DNA of 64,000 nucleotides from an uncultured Prevotella sp. Lineage in GTDB: Bacteria; Bacteroidota; Bacteroidia; Bacteroidales; Bacteroidaceae. Positions within the stretch are counted from its first letter, which is position 1. Each line of letters starts with the position of its first letter. This document shows positions 35,317 to 44,155 of this stretch, in pieces. The notes under the pieces were generated by a model that worked only from the letters and a program-made list of their open reading frames with translations, was not told the origin of the DNA and made no database searches. The translations under genes were made by a program, and so were the position numbers. The stretch spans positions 97,090 to 161,089 of the forward strand of contig CALCVP010000057.1 in the NCBI GenBank assembly GCA_937907705.1, read 5' to 3'.

Positions 35317-36387
35317 TTATTTAATGTCGTTCAAAAATAATGTTGTTTTATCTTGATAGAACCTCAAAAAGTCTGCTACCGTAGGCTTGCCAGGTGCTGC
35401 TATATAGTTTTCTTCCGGCTTATCCCATGCGTTACGCCACAATAGCACATAGCAGATAGGGTATTCTTTGACAACAGGCAGCAAGCACTGGGTAAACCAG
35501 TTGGCATCAGGCACATTCTGATAGCCCGTTTCTGTCAGTGCCATCAACTTGTGCTGCTGTTTGCTTGCAGCCAACACTGCATCCAGCTCCTTTCTAAGGT
35601 TGGCTTGATAAACACCGTTGTCTGTTGAGAATTGGTAGACATCAATACCTATAAGGTCTACATACGCATCGCCAGGATAATACTTCAAATAGCTGTCTAC
35701 GGTCTCTTCGCCGTCAGCAAGGTTAGGTGAATAAGCCCACATCACTTGTCCAGGGCATTTGGCAGAAACATATTGGTGTGTGTATTGATAGAGATGCTGA
35801 TATTGCTGAGGTGTGCAACTCTTGCTGCCCCACCAGAACCAGCCCCCGCTCATTTCGTGCCAAGGACGGAATATAACAGGAATGGCTTTTCCTTTTGCAT
35901 CTTTCAGTGAAGCAATAAAGCCAGAGACGGCGTCTAACCACGCACAAAACTTGCTGTTCAACGAGCCTCCCGGCAGTATCTTTGCTACTGCATCGCCATT
36001 TGGGTCCCATGCATTCTCGCCCGTAACAGGATTCCATGGGTGCCAACTTAGCGTGATGATGCCTCCACGCTGATGCTGACTGGCTATCTCTTCACGCATC
36101 CTGTCAAAAGGCACTCCATCCAAATTCTTGTCCGATTGCAATTCTATCTTGCCCAAATCAAAGCCCATCACTGCCGGATAATCGCCGCATACCTCTTTTA
36201 CATCGCTGCGATTGCGGTCGTAGTGCCATGAGGTACCATATACAGAGTCGTCTTGATGACCCACCATAACACCTCTCTTTTGCAGTTTCTCCATTCTTTT
36301 TATGAGTTTGGCAGCAGGTGTTTTGCCTCCTGCTACCATCGAAAGAGGAAGCAATAGAGCCACCAACGCCACTAAATATTTCTTCAT
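35317..36387 (-). CDS. GH26 endo-beta-1,4-mannanase
   Basis: A 356-residue exported mannanase that hydrolyses internal beta-1,4-mannosidic bonds with retention. The signal peptide (1-20) is of the ordinary type without a lipobox, so a periplasmic location is likely. The (beta/alpha)8 domain shows acid/base Glu178 in RPWHEMSGGWFWWG and nucleophile Glu286 in ALTETGYQ, plus GHQDDSVYGTSW and SWHPWNP, which line the substrate cleft. It is one of three GH26-fold proteins in this locus and serves as the intact reference for the inactive paralogue at 40314-41408. Gaps of about 110 bp on both sides are compatible with a single operon. Confidence 0.92.
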   Translation of the reverse strand: MKKYLVALVALLLPLSMVAGGKTPAAKLIKRMEKLQKRGVMVGHQDDSVYGTSWHYDRNRSDVKEVCGDYPAVMGFDLGKIELQSDKNLDGVPFDRMREEIASQHQRGGIITLSWHPWNPVTGENAWDPNGDAVAKILPGGSLNSKFCAWLDAVSGFIASLKDAKGKAIPVIFRPWHEMSGGWFWWGSKSCTPQQYQHLYQYTHQYVSAKCPGQVMWAYSPNLADGEETVDSYLKYYPGDAYVDLIGIDVYQFSTDNGVYQANLRKELDAVLAASKQQHKLMALTETGYQNVPDANWFTQCLLPVVKEYPICYVLLWRNAWDKPEENYIAAPGKPTVADFLRFYQDKTTLFLNDIK

Positions 36388-36500
36388 ACTGTTCTTCGTT
36401 TTTACGTTTTATAAAGTTGTCTTGCTTTATCACAACAGGTGTCCAGCATTCAGTGAAATGACACTTTACACCTATACACTTGATTTCCAGTACCTGCTTA

Positions 36501-38810
36501 TCAATTATTTTCAACCGTGAAGGTTGCTTTCAACAAGTCTGCATCTTGGCTGCTTGCACCTACTTGCACCTCAAAATCGCCAGGTTCAACAACAGGCTTC
36601 ATATTGATGTCAAGATAGCGAAGCTTGTCTGGAGTAACGATAAAGCTTACTTGCTTGCTCTCTCCTGCCTTCAAAGCTACCCTCTTAAAGTCTTTCAGCT
36701 CCTTGACAGGACGTGCTACGGTAGACACTACATCACTGATATAAAGCTGGGCTATTTCAACACCATCCCTATTACCCGTATTTGTAATGGTAACAGTGGC
36801 AGTAACGCTATCGTCTTTGCTTATACTCTTGACAGAAAGTTGCAAATCGCTGTACTTGAAAGAAGTGTAACTAAGGCCATAACCAAACGGATAGAGCGGT
36901 GTACTCTTGCCACATACTACCGGATGAAAATAGGAAGATTTCTTATGGTTGTACCAAGTTGATATTTGACCTGCATTGCGTGGTATCGTGATAGCCAACT
37001 TGGCAGAGGGATTAACCTTGCCATACAGCATCTCTGCAATGGCCTGTCCACCAAACTGTCCTGGTTCCCAAGCATTTACTATGGCTGGCACATGCTCGGC
37101 AGCGTAATTAACACTCAGCGGTCTTCCGCTGATAATGACCAATATTGTAGGTTTCCCTGTCTTGTTGATACGCTCTATCAGCTGGTTCTGAAGACCCACC
37201 AAATCAAGATTGTCGCGGTCAGTATCCTCGCCACTGGTACGCTCTTCCCAGCGAAAACGCATCATATACTCACCACAGCACACAATATTAAGGTCGCAAT
37301 CTTTAGCTTTTTCCACAGCCTCATCTACCTTTGCCTGCGACATATTGCGCGGATCCCAACCTTGGTCAACAAACTCAAAGTCGGTTTCAGGCGAAATTTG
37401 ACGCAACCCTTTCAGCACAGTAGACACCTTATTGTCGGGTTGCAGCTCGCTCCAATCGCCCATAATATTCTGATCGTTGGCATTAATTCCCGTAACCAAT
37501 ACCTTCTTGTACTTACTTGCTTTCAGCGGAAGCAGATTGTTTTCGTTCTTCAACAGTACAATAGCATTGCGCGAAGCTTCCAGTGCTGTGGCCTTATGCA
37601 CAGGGTCGTTGATAACCTTATCGCGTGTTTTTACATCACTATAAGGATGCTCAAACAATCCTAACTTGAACTTGAAGTAAAGTATCCGCTTCACAGACTC
37701 ATCAATACGAGCCTCTGATATCTTGCCTTCTTTTACCAGTTCCACCACAGTCTGCTGCCATTCAGGACCGTGCATATGCATGTCCATGCCTGCATTGACG
37801 CTCTGAAGAAATGCTTCCTTATTGTCTGCAGCCGTGCGATGCTGGTCTACACAATGCTCTATGTCCATCCAGTCGCTGACAACAAAGCCTTTGAAGCCCC
37901 ACTCTTTGCGCAGCACATCAGTCATCAGCCATTGGTTGGTATGGCAAGGCACACCGTTCAATTCATTGTGAGACATCATGACAGAGCCGCCACCAGCTCT
38001 GACTGAAGCCTCAAAAGAAGGGAAGAATACCTCTCTCAACGTGCGTTCTGACACATCACAAGGTGCACCGTTGGTGCCATTGATAGAGTAAGAGCCTCCT
38101 ACTATGTGCTTGACACATGCCAACACATCATTGGGTGAGTCAAGATTGCCTTGGTAGCCACGTGTGGTGGCCAGTCCGAGTTGTGTAACCAGATAAGGAT
38201 CTTCACCGAATGTTTCTCCACATCGGCCCCAACGGGCATCTCGTGCCACCTCTACATTGGGGTTAAAGGTCCACTGCATGTTCATGGCACGCATCTCTGC
38301 CGCTGTTTGCCGAGCTATCTTATAGGCCATATCCACATCAAAGGAGCATGCCAAACCTATATTTGTAGGATAGACAGTATTGTTTTGGCACTTGGCATTG
38401 CCATGTATGGCATCTATACCGATAATCAACGGTATCTGCAACCGGCTCTGCATGTTGAGCTTTTGCAGACTATTTGCCTCTTCCAGTGTAAGCACGTGCA
38501 AGAAAGAAGATACAAGTCCCTTACGTATCAGGTCTTCTATCTGTTCATAGGTCCAGCCCGGATAAAAAGCATTAGCGGTGTTGACAGCCAACTGTTCGGC
38601 AGTCATCTCCTTATTGGAACGCATGTGCTCCAGTCCTACCAACTGGTTCATCTGTCCCACTTTCTCTTCCAGTGTCATGCGGCTGAGCAAGTCGTTGACA
38701 CGTGCTTCGACAGAAGCCTTCGCGTCTTTATACAGAGGTTTCCCCAGCGCCTTGGCCGATAAGGTAATAGTAGTCAGTGTCATGATAGTCAATGATATAA
38801 GTTTTTTCAT
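36501..38810 (-). CDS. GH3 beta-glucosidase, exported
   Basis: A 769-residue glycoside hydrolase of GH3, probably removing terminal beta-glucosyl residues from glucomannan or cello-oligosaccharides in the periplasm. The start at 38810 opens into the signal peptide ending LSAKA; an in-frame ATG at 38843 adds residues before it. Domains: N-terminal TIM barrel (IIGIDAIHGN), the catalytic nucleophile Asp in KGFVVSDWMD, the alpha/beta sandwich with a possible acid/base in ERTSGEDTDRDNL, and a C-terminal fibronectin-III-like domain. Xylosidase or other exo-activities in GH3 cannot be excluded, but the mannan context favours glucosidase. Confidence 0.9.
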   Translation of the reverse strand: MKKLISLTIMTLTTITLSAKALGKPLYKDAKASVEARVNDLLSRMTLEEKVGQMNQLVGLEHMRSNKEMTAEQLAVNTANAFYPGWTYEQIEDLIRKGLVSSFLHVLTLEEANSLQKLNMQSRLQIPLIIGIDAIHGNAKCQNNTVYPTNIGLACSFDVDMAYKIARQTAAEMRAMNMQWTFNPNVEVARDARWGRCGETFGEDPYLVTQLGLATTRGYQGNLDSPNDVLACVKHIVGGSYSINGTNGAPCDVSERTLREVFFPSFEASVRAGGGSVMMSHNELNGVPCHTNQWLMTDVLRKEWGFKGFVVSDWMDIEHCVDQHRTAADNKEAFLQSVNAGMDMHMHGPEWQQTVVELVKEGKISEARIDESVKRILYFKFKLGLFEHPYSDVKTRDKVINDPVHKATALEASRNAIVLLKNENNLLPLKASKYKKVLVTGINANDQNIMGDWSELQPDNKVSTVLKGLRQISPETDFEFVDQGWDPRNMSQAKVDEAVEKAKDCDLNIVCCGEYMMRFRWEERTSGEDTDRDNLDLVGLQNQLIERINKTGKPTILVIISGRPLSVNYAAEHVPAIVNAWEPGQFGGQAIAEMLYGKVNPSAKLAITIPRNAGQISTWYNHKKSSYFHPVVCGKSTPLYPFGYGLSYTSFKYSDLQLSVKSISKDDSVTATVTITNTGNRDGVEIAQLYISDVVSTVARPVKELKDFKRVALKAGESKQVSFIVTPDKLRYLDINMKPVVEPGDFEVQVGASSQDADLLKATFTVENN

Positions 38811-38836
38811 TTTCGTAACGTTTTTGTCAATCGGCA

Positions 38837-38859
38837 TTGGCATGTTTGCAACATGCCAA
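38837..38859 (-). other. Perfect hairpin in the GH3 leader
   Basis: A perfect 10-bp stem, TTGGCATGTT and AACATGCCAA, with a 3-nt loop, 27 bp before the GH3 start codon. There is no T-run, so it is more likely to affect translation or stability than to terminate. Confidence 0.55.
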
Positions 38860-39010
38860 GAAAGGTGTGACCTAATGGTCTGCGTTTACTTAATTACTAA
38901 CTTTATGTGTGCTAACTCTCTTGAACGGTCTGTTGCAGATGTACTTCAAGAATACTTAGCAAGAAGTAAGACATGCCAATATACCGACTGTTGTGACAGT
39001 TAATAATCTG

Positions 39011-40309
39011 TTATTTACTTGTTGTGATATGCATTTGACTGAGTAACCATGCCTCCCACTCATCCCACTGCTCCTGATACCAGTAGTGTCCTGTCTGCTG
39101 ATAAGGGTGCAGTTCCTTTGGTGCCGTTACCGTATTGTAGGTGGCAAAGGCAGTGGTGGGCGGTACCACTTCATCGTTATAGCCAAACGAAAACCAGCCC
39201 TTGCACTTGATACGGCGGGCAAAATTTATACCGTCATAATAGCGTGAGGTGGCCACTTTCTTGGCATCAATGTTCTTCTTGTCGTAATAGAAGTAGTGAG
39301 GCCAGCCACAAGCTACGCCCTTTAACGATGCAGTGTGGTCGCACATGGCAGCATGTACCGCTCCATAAAAGGTTACACGGCTGTCGAGTGCTGCACACAC
39401 AAGCGACAGCATGCCGCCTTGACTACTGCCTGTAACGCCTAAGTCGGTGCCATTCCACTGACTTAGCGAAGCTATATAGTCAATGGCTCTTACTGCGCCT
39501 ATGAATACGCGCTTATAATAGGCCTCATCGCGGTTATCCATATTAAAGTTCCAATAGCAATTGAGTGCGCCATTGGACAGATTATCATAGAAATCTTGCG
39601 ACATGGTTACGGGTATGCCATGTATGCCTATCTCAAGTGTAATGGCCCCTTTGGCTGCTGTCCACACATCACCCTGATAAGGACGGATGCCTGCTCCCGG
39701 CACTCTGAGCAGCGCAGGATATTTGCCTGACTTGACAGGAACACAGAGTATGCCATAGGTACGACTGCCCCAACGCATGTTTTGAAAACTCACTTGATAC
39801 ACGTTTACATCTTTAGTGCAACGCTCCGGCAACAATACCTTAGTGGGTTCCAAGGCTGTATAGCGTGCTTCTTTGAGGGCATTGCTCCAAAAGGCGTCAA
39901 AATCTTCAGGGTCTTCTGCGGCAGGTCGTATCTTCTCTGGCGAGAAAGCCGCTGTACAAAGCCCTTCATACTTCTTGCCGTTTACGCTGGCCATAACCTT
40001 GAGCCGATAGAAGCCAGGCTTGCTCATCGTGCCTTTATGGCTCATGGTGCCATCTTTCAGCACTACATTTGTCTTCTTCACCGCAGGATACATCTCAGGA
40101 CCAGCTTCGTAATCAATGGGTACATTGTCGAGCAATGTGCCCGACTTGAGCACTTTGACACTGAACTGCGCCGTCTGCCCCACTTGATAGTTCCAGTCTT
40201 TATGGTCTGGAGTTACGGTTACTACGATATTGTTGCCACGTATCTGCGCCGACATTTTTGGGCTATAACATAACAATAACAGTAACAATAGAAAACAGTA
40301 TTTCTTCAT
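39011..40309 (-). CDS. CE7-type acetyl (xylan/mannan) esterase
   Basis: A 432-residue exported alpha/beta-hydrolase of the AXE1/CE7 family. After the signal peptide there is an N-terminal beta-sandwich domain (about 22-120), then the hydrolase domain with nucleophile Ser296 in GSSQGG, Asp379 in GYNDEVVPP and His408 in QTGHYW, a complete triad. CE7 enzymes remove O-acetyl groups from oligosaccharides. Acetylated glucomannan is a natural substrate in wood and seeds, which fits this locus. It overlaps no neighbour but begins 4 bp after the GH26-like lipoprotein gene, so translation is probably coupled. Confidence 0.88.
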   Translation of the reverse strand: MKKYCFLLLLLLLCYSPKMSAQIRGNNIVVTVTPDHKDWNYQVGQTAQFSVKVLKSGTLLDNVPIDYEAGPEMYPAVKKTNVVLKDGTMSHKGTMSKPGFYRLKVMASVNGKKYEGLCTAAFSPEKIRPAAEDPEDFDAFWSNALKEARYTALEPTKVLLPERCTKDVNVYQVSFQNMRWGSRTYGILCVPVKSGKYPALLRVPGAGIRPYQGDVWTAAKGAITLEIGIHGIPVTMSQDFYDNLSNGALNCYWNFNMDNRDEAYYKRVFIGAVRAIDYIASLSQWNGTDLGVTGSSQGGMLSLVCAALDSRVTFYGAVHAAMCDHTASLKGVACGWPHYFYYDKKNIDAKKVATSRYYDGINFARRIKCKGWFSFGYNDEVVPPTTAFATYNTVTAPKELHPYQQTGHYWYQEQWDEWEAWLLSQMHITTSK

Positions 40310-40313
40310 AACA

Positions 40314-41408
40314 TTACTTTTTACCGGATTGATTGATTAATAATCCATTTACTTTGCTCATGGTAAGCACACGTGGATGATTGCACAGCGTAATCAAGTC
40401 GGCCACCATTTTTGAGCCAGGGTAAGGCGCATAATAGTTGCCTTGGTTAAAATCGCCATGGTTACGCCCCATCATCAAGTAGCTAATACGGCTGTTGAGC
40501 AGCGTGGGAAGTATGCTTTTGGTCCAAAAGCCTGTATCGTTGCCCATTCTCTTTACACCCGTCAACACGCCAAATGCCTTCATATCTGCTACGCATCTGC
40601 TGGCCATCTGCCGGGTTGCATTGAGCAACTGCTGTGCATATCCATTATAATTGTCTGTAAGATAGGTAAGCTGCACCAAGTCTATGTCGTCTTCAGGACA
40701 ATAACTCATGGTCTTGTCTACACTGTTGTCCATGTAAACGGTGTTGTAGGCAAACAAAGCATTGGTCAGATTGTTATCATCTCTCAGCCAATCGACAGTA
40801 TTGCCATACAGCTGCTTATAGTCGTCAGCAGACAGTTTGGTGTACCATGACGTACCATTCTGTGGATAAAGGGCCAACACTACGGGCACCTTGATGCCGT
40901 AATCATCTTGCAGAGAACTTACAAAAGCTGCCACTTTACCAGCCCACCCCTTCAGACGCTGTCCGGCTGGGCTGTCTTCATCGCAAGCATCAGGCCCTGG
41001 ATTAAGAGCGGTCCAGTTGATAACCACCAGACCTTGATGCTGAAAATAGCTAATAATGTCGCGCTTTATTGCACTGAAGCCCAACGAGTCTGTGTTGACA
41101 CGCTTGCCCTGCTCTATGCCAGACAGCTCGTAACCCACACATGCGGGCCACTCATTGCTTATCTCTTGCAGGTCGCTTCGGGCGGAATCTCCCGTCCAGC
41201 CGATGCCTTCCAGAGTGCCATACATCTGTCCGAGCATTACCCCTTTCTGTTCAAAAGCGAAGAGATTGTTGCGCAAGTTCTCCGTGCGTTGGGTCAGTCC
41301 GCTGTCTCCTATCTTGTCGTAAGGGTTCTTGTCTTTGCGACACGATGTTGCCACCAATGCCGCAAAGACTAACAACACTACGATACTAATATATTTATTG
41401 CTCCTCAT
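40314..41408 (-). CDS. GH26-fold lipoprotein lacking both catalytic glutamates
   Basis: A 364-residue predicted lipoprotein (VATSC, Cys23) that aligns along its length with the GH26 mannanase at 35317-36387: KGVMLGQMYG with KRGVMVGHQD, SARSDLQEISNEWPACVGYEL with the matching DVKEVCGDYPAVMGFDL region, and WTKSILPTLLN with FTQCLLPVVK. The acid/base Glu178 is Gln183 here (LALYPQNGTSWY), and no glutamate is found where the nucleophile should be (VLTGVKRMGN). The conserved His-containing SWHPWNP has become NWTALNPGPD. It is therefore probably inactive and may bind mannan at the cell surface. It overlaps the upstream GH26 gene by 14 bp and is followed by the esterase. Confidence 0.8.
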   Translation of the reverse strand: MRSNKYISIVVLLVFAALVATSCRKDKNPYDKIGDSGLTQRTENLRNNLFAFEQKGVMLGQMYGTLEGIGWTGDSARSDLQEISNEWPACVGYELSGIEQGKRVNTDSLGFSAIKRDIISYFQHQGLVVINWTALNPGPDACDEDSPAGQRLKGWAGKVAAFVSSLQDDYGIKVPVVLALYPQNGTSWYTKLSADDYKQLYGNTVDWLRDDNNLTNALFAYNTVYMDNSVDKTMSYCPEDDIDLVQLTYLTDNYNGYAQQLLNATRQMASRCVADMKAFGVLTGVKRMGNDTGFWTKSILPTLLNSRISYLMMGRNHGDFNQGNYYAPYPGSKMVADLITLCNHPRVLTMSKVNGLLINQSGKK

Positions 41409-42747
41409 TGATACGCCAATTATCCATATTTATAATGTTGTCCATACCCATAGCATCTTGCCAATAGTCGGCTGGAAACATGGTGCTGTCTGTTACTTTT
41501 CCCTCTTCATAGTAATAGTCATACCACGGCATGAAATAAAGGAACTTGGCACCTGCTGCCCACACCTCGCTCATTTTAGGCATTCGCTTGGTTATCTTAT
41601 TGCAAGACCCCTGGTCTTCAGTAAGATTGCCACACTCTGCCAAAGCAATCATCTTGGTGGAATAGAGGGCTGAAAGACCATCATACTGCGCTTTCAGTTC
41701 TGCCGCTGACGAGCCATAGCAGTCGCAGCCTACTATATCCACATTGTCATCACCAGGATAGTAAGATGTATCGGCATCATTGGTAGCAGTCTTGGCGGTA
41801 CCTGTCCATATCCATATCAGGTTATGAATGCCTTTCTGCTCAAAATAAGTCTTCATGGTATTCCACAGTTTCTTATAGGCTTCGCCTCCCTTGGTGCCCC
41901 ACCAGAACCATGCTTGCTTTGGCCAGCCCTGCGTGTTGAGCATGTTTCCGCTGGCCTCATGAAAGGGGCGCCACAAGGCTACTATGCCTTGCTCTTGCAA
42001 TTTGAGCAGCACATCGCACACTTTGCCCATCTGCCCATAGAACCATTTGTTCTCCCAGGTGCCGTCAGTGTAGATATTGTCCATATTCCATGTTGTCTTG
42101 TCGGGCGAACAGGTGGCACCATCCATATTCTGGTTGTTAAAGTCGTCCTCTGAAGCCGGTACATTAAAGTGCCACATAAGCGACACTACTCCACCCTTCT
42201 CTGCCCAATCCACTACGGGCTTGGTGTTGCTGTAATCAATCCATGTGCCTGACGACATGATATGGATAAAGTCAAAACAGTTGATGGCCGGATACTTACC
42301 CGTTACGGCATACTCATGTTCAGCCCCCGTAGTGTTCCAGTTTACCTTGGCCACAGTAGAGGTAAGCAGGTTCTTGCCATAGTAATATTGCAGGTAAGCG
42401 AACAGTATTTTCGTGGCATCAGTAGCGTTGGCATCTGCCAACTTGATGTTTTTGATATCTACATCAATATATTTGTTGCCCGCAAACTTAAACACCACCT
42501 TCTCTATTTCCTTTACTTCTGAGCTGAGCGGAAAGTCTTCGCCAAAGGTAGTTGAATACACATTCATATTGTTTTCATCATGTGCTATCTTGATGATTTC
42601 CGAGCAATTATACTCGTCTGGTGCGCCACCGCCTTTATAGTAAATAAGTATCTTGTCGCCTTCGGTCTGTGCATAAGCCCCTGTTGGCATCCAACTAAAG
42701 ACAAGCAGCATGACAAGGGCATAAATAAGAGAATATATCTTTTTCAT
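41395..42747 (-). CDS. GH26 endo-mannanase with N-terminal accessory module
   Basis: A 450-residue exported protein. Residues 28-88 form a small beta-rich module (KILIYYKGGG...EVKEIEKVVFKF) related to those in the three small proteins just upstream. The GH26 catalytic domain (about 100-440) has acid/base Glu264 in WRPFHEASG, AWFWWG, and nucleophile Glu371 in IALAECGN, so it should be an active beta-1,4-mannanase. The signal peptide has no lipobox. Its ATG overlaps the stop of the preceding small T9SS-type gene by 4 bp (ATGA), implying translational coupling, and its end overlaps the GH26-like lipoprotein gene by 14 bp. Confidence 0.88.
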   Translation of the reverse strand: MKKIYSLIYALVMLLVFSWMPTGAYAQTEGDKILIYYKGGGAPDEYNCSEIIKIAHDENNMNVYSTTFGEDFPLSSEVKEIEKVVFKFAGNKYIDVDIKNIKLADANATDATKILFAYLQYYYGKNLLTSTVAKVNWNTTGAEHEYAVTGKYPAINCFDFIHIMSSGTWIDYSNTKPVVDWAEKGGVVSLMWHFNVPASEDDFNNQNMDGATCSPDKTTWNMDNIYTDGTWENKWFYGQMGKVCDVLLKLQEQGIVALWRPFHEASGNMLNTQGWPKQAWFWWGTKGGEAYKKLWNTMKTYFEQKGIHNLIWIWTGTAKTATNDADTSYYPGDDNVDIVGCDCYGSSAAELKAQYDGLSALYSTKMIALAECGNLTEDQGSCNKITKRMPKMSEVWAAGAKFLYFMPWYDYYYEEGKVTDSTMFPADYWQDAMGMDNIINMDNWRINEEQ

Positions 42748-43208
42748 CGTTTTGTTATTTTAAGGGTTGCATTATCGGCTTTGATAATATAAGTTCCTGT
42801 GGGCAGTGCCTCCAACGACACGCTCACGCTACCATCAGCGCCACTGTGCAGCGTCAGGTTTACGGGCTGTCCGCCTAAGGTGTAAGCCTTTACTGCTGTC
42901 TTGCCGCCAAGCTTGCTGAAGGTTATTGTATTGCCCTCTCGGCTCACTGCCTTGCTAACCGCTATGCCTTGTATAACAGTAGGTGCACCAAAGGTGTATT
43001 CTTTCACCTCGTATAGGCTGTAAGTGGCAGTAGCTTCTGTGGTTGTCATTACCAGTTGGTTGTCGGCTATCGTGATGACTGGCTTTTCTGCCAAAAGAAA
43101 AGAATGTATCGTGCCATCCTTCATCTTCAGGTTCAGCGCCTCATCGGCAGCATGTAGCCCCACTGTAGCCGTCAGAAGGGCAAGCAAAGTGATTATCAGT
43201 TTCTTCAT
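42744..43208 (-). CDS. Small secreted module protein with T9SS-type tail (copy 1)
   Basis: A 154-residue exported protein of unknown function. Signal peptide 1-20, then a module of about 55 residues (ALNLKMKDGTIHSF...YSLYEVKEYTF), then a C-terminal sorting-like domain ending GTYIIKADNATLKITKR, typical of T9SS type A tails in this group. It is a close paralogue of the protein at 44152-44622: their N-terminal halves are nearly identical and the tails have drifted. Its stop overlaps the GH26 start by 4 bp. The related module in that GH26 suggests the two proteins may associate, with the small one providing surface attachment. That is inference. Confidence 0.72.
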   Translation of the reverse strand: MKKLIITLLALLTATVGLHAADEALNLKMKDGTIHSFLLAEKPVITIADNQLVMTTTEATATYSLYEVKEYTFGAPTVIQGIAVSKAVSREGNTITFSKLGGKTAVKAYTLGGQPVNLTLHSGADGSVSVSLEALPTGTYIIKADNATLKITKR

Positions 43209-43319
43209 TGTCGTAATGTTGTTTTGTTGTTTGTATGTATCGTGTGTATGTAATTTTCAGCTTCATGGACTGACCATCAGATATACCTTTGTAAGTAACT
43301 GACGGTCAACGGTTTACAA

Positions 43320-43420
43320 AGAGCAGTGCTTCCAGCGTGCAAAAGCACTGCTCTTGGCTGTCGATAGCTGTGCTTTTAGCCGCTCATTGCAGTGCTTTCG
43401 CATGCCGATTGCAATGCTTT
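43320..43420. repeat. 22-bp-period palindrome array, locus C
   Basis: Five 13-bp units are centred at 43326, 43348, 43370, 43392 and 43414, exactly 22 bp apart: AGAGCAGTGCTTC, AAAGCACTGCTCT, ATAGCTGTGCTTT, ATTGCAGTGCTTT, ATTGCAATGCTTT. Units 1 and 2 are near reverse complements. It occupies the gap between the two copies of a duplicated gene pair, 58 bp after the stop of the upstream copy. Confidence 0.85.
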
Positions 43421-43477
43421 TGCATAGCGTGTATTATCAGGGCAGTTAGTTGCCCTCTGTTGCCGCTGTGTCGGCAT

Positions 43478-44155
43478 TTATGGTATCAGTTCTATTTTTG
43501 TAACTGTCAGGTCGCTGCCTTGTATGATAAAGGCCGTCTCGCTCCAAGTGTCTGTCTTTACACCTGTAATGCAGTCAATGGCATCTTGTGTCAAGGTAGT
43601 TTCCAATACACCTGCACCACCATTCCAATCTTGCAGATTGTCTGAGCCCAAGTTGTTCCAATTGGGATCGTTCAACTGTATTTGACCTGTTGTATGAGTA
43701 GCTTTATAAAACCTTATTTTCGACACACCAGATGTCCAGGTAATCTTGGTAAGGTCTACATTGGTATTACGCATGATGCGGAAGCGACCTTCATCATCCC
43801 AAGTCAGTTTCATAGGAAATTTAGCTTGCGCGCCATCCATCATAAAGCAGTTGGTCTCGCTCACTGCATAACTGGTATAAAGGTCTTCTACTTGAAACAC
43901 CACTCTGTCTATATCCCATACACCCGACATTACAAAGGGATTTCCCATGGAGGTGGTAGTGTACACATTGATATTGGAGTTGTCGTGCTCAATCTTGTCT
44001 ATTTCCGAAAAATTAAATTCCACTGGCTTGCCATCACTTGCTTTATAATATATCTGCACTTTACCGCTTGCAGTCTGCGCTGAAGTCTGAGTAGATACTG
44101 ATAGAAGGGCCAACAGCATGATAGCCGCACGGATAAGGGTATGTAGTTTTTTCAT
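43478..44155 (-). CDS. Small exported protein: accessory module plus shared C-terminal domain
   Basis: A 225-residue exported protein (signal peptide 1-26, no lipobox). Residues 30-90 form the accessory module (KVQIYYKASDG...IDRVVFQVE) also found in the GH26 mannanase. Residues 96-225 form a domain about 75 % identical, by hand alignment, to the C-terminus of the surface glycan-binding protein at 44995-47016. It contains no catalytic motif I recognise. Aromatic residues (several Trp in TWDD, ITWT, NWNN, DWNGG, TWSE) would suit carbohydrate binding. Its ATG overlaps the stop of the preceding small T9SS-type gene by 4 bp, the same arrangement as the downstream pair. Confidence 0.72.
   Translation of the reverse strand: MKKLHTLIRAAIMLLALLSVSTQTSAQTASGKVQIYYKASDGKPVEFNFSEIDKIEHDNSNINVYTTTSMGNPFVMSGVWDIDRVVFQVEDLYTSYAVSETNCFMMDGAQAKFPMKLTWDDEGRFRIMRNTNVDLTKITWTSGVSKIRFYKATHTTGQIQLNDPNWNNLGSDNLQDWNGGAGVLETTLTQDAIDCITGVKTDTWSETAFIIQGSDLTVTKIELIP
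43481..43870 (-). other. 130-residue shared domain, copy in small protein
   Basis: Codes for residues 96-225 (YAVSETNCFMMDG... to ELIP). About 98 of 130 positions match the C-terminal domain of the glycan-binding protein at 44998-45387 without gaps. The family was not recognised; a carbohydrate-binding module is the favoured guess. Confidence 0.75.

Noticed and set aside
40314..41408. GH26-like lipoprotein as an active mannanase
   Set aside because: Neither catalytic glutamate nor the surrounding motifs are present, although the fold alignment is good.
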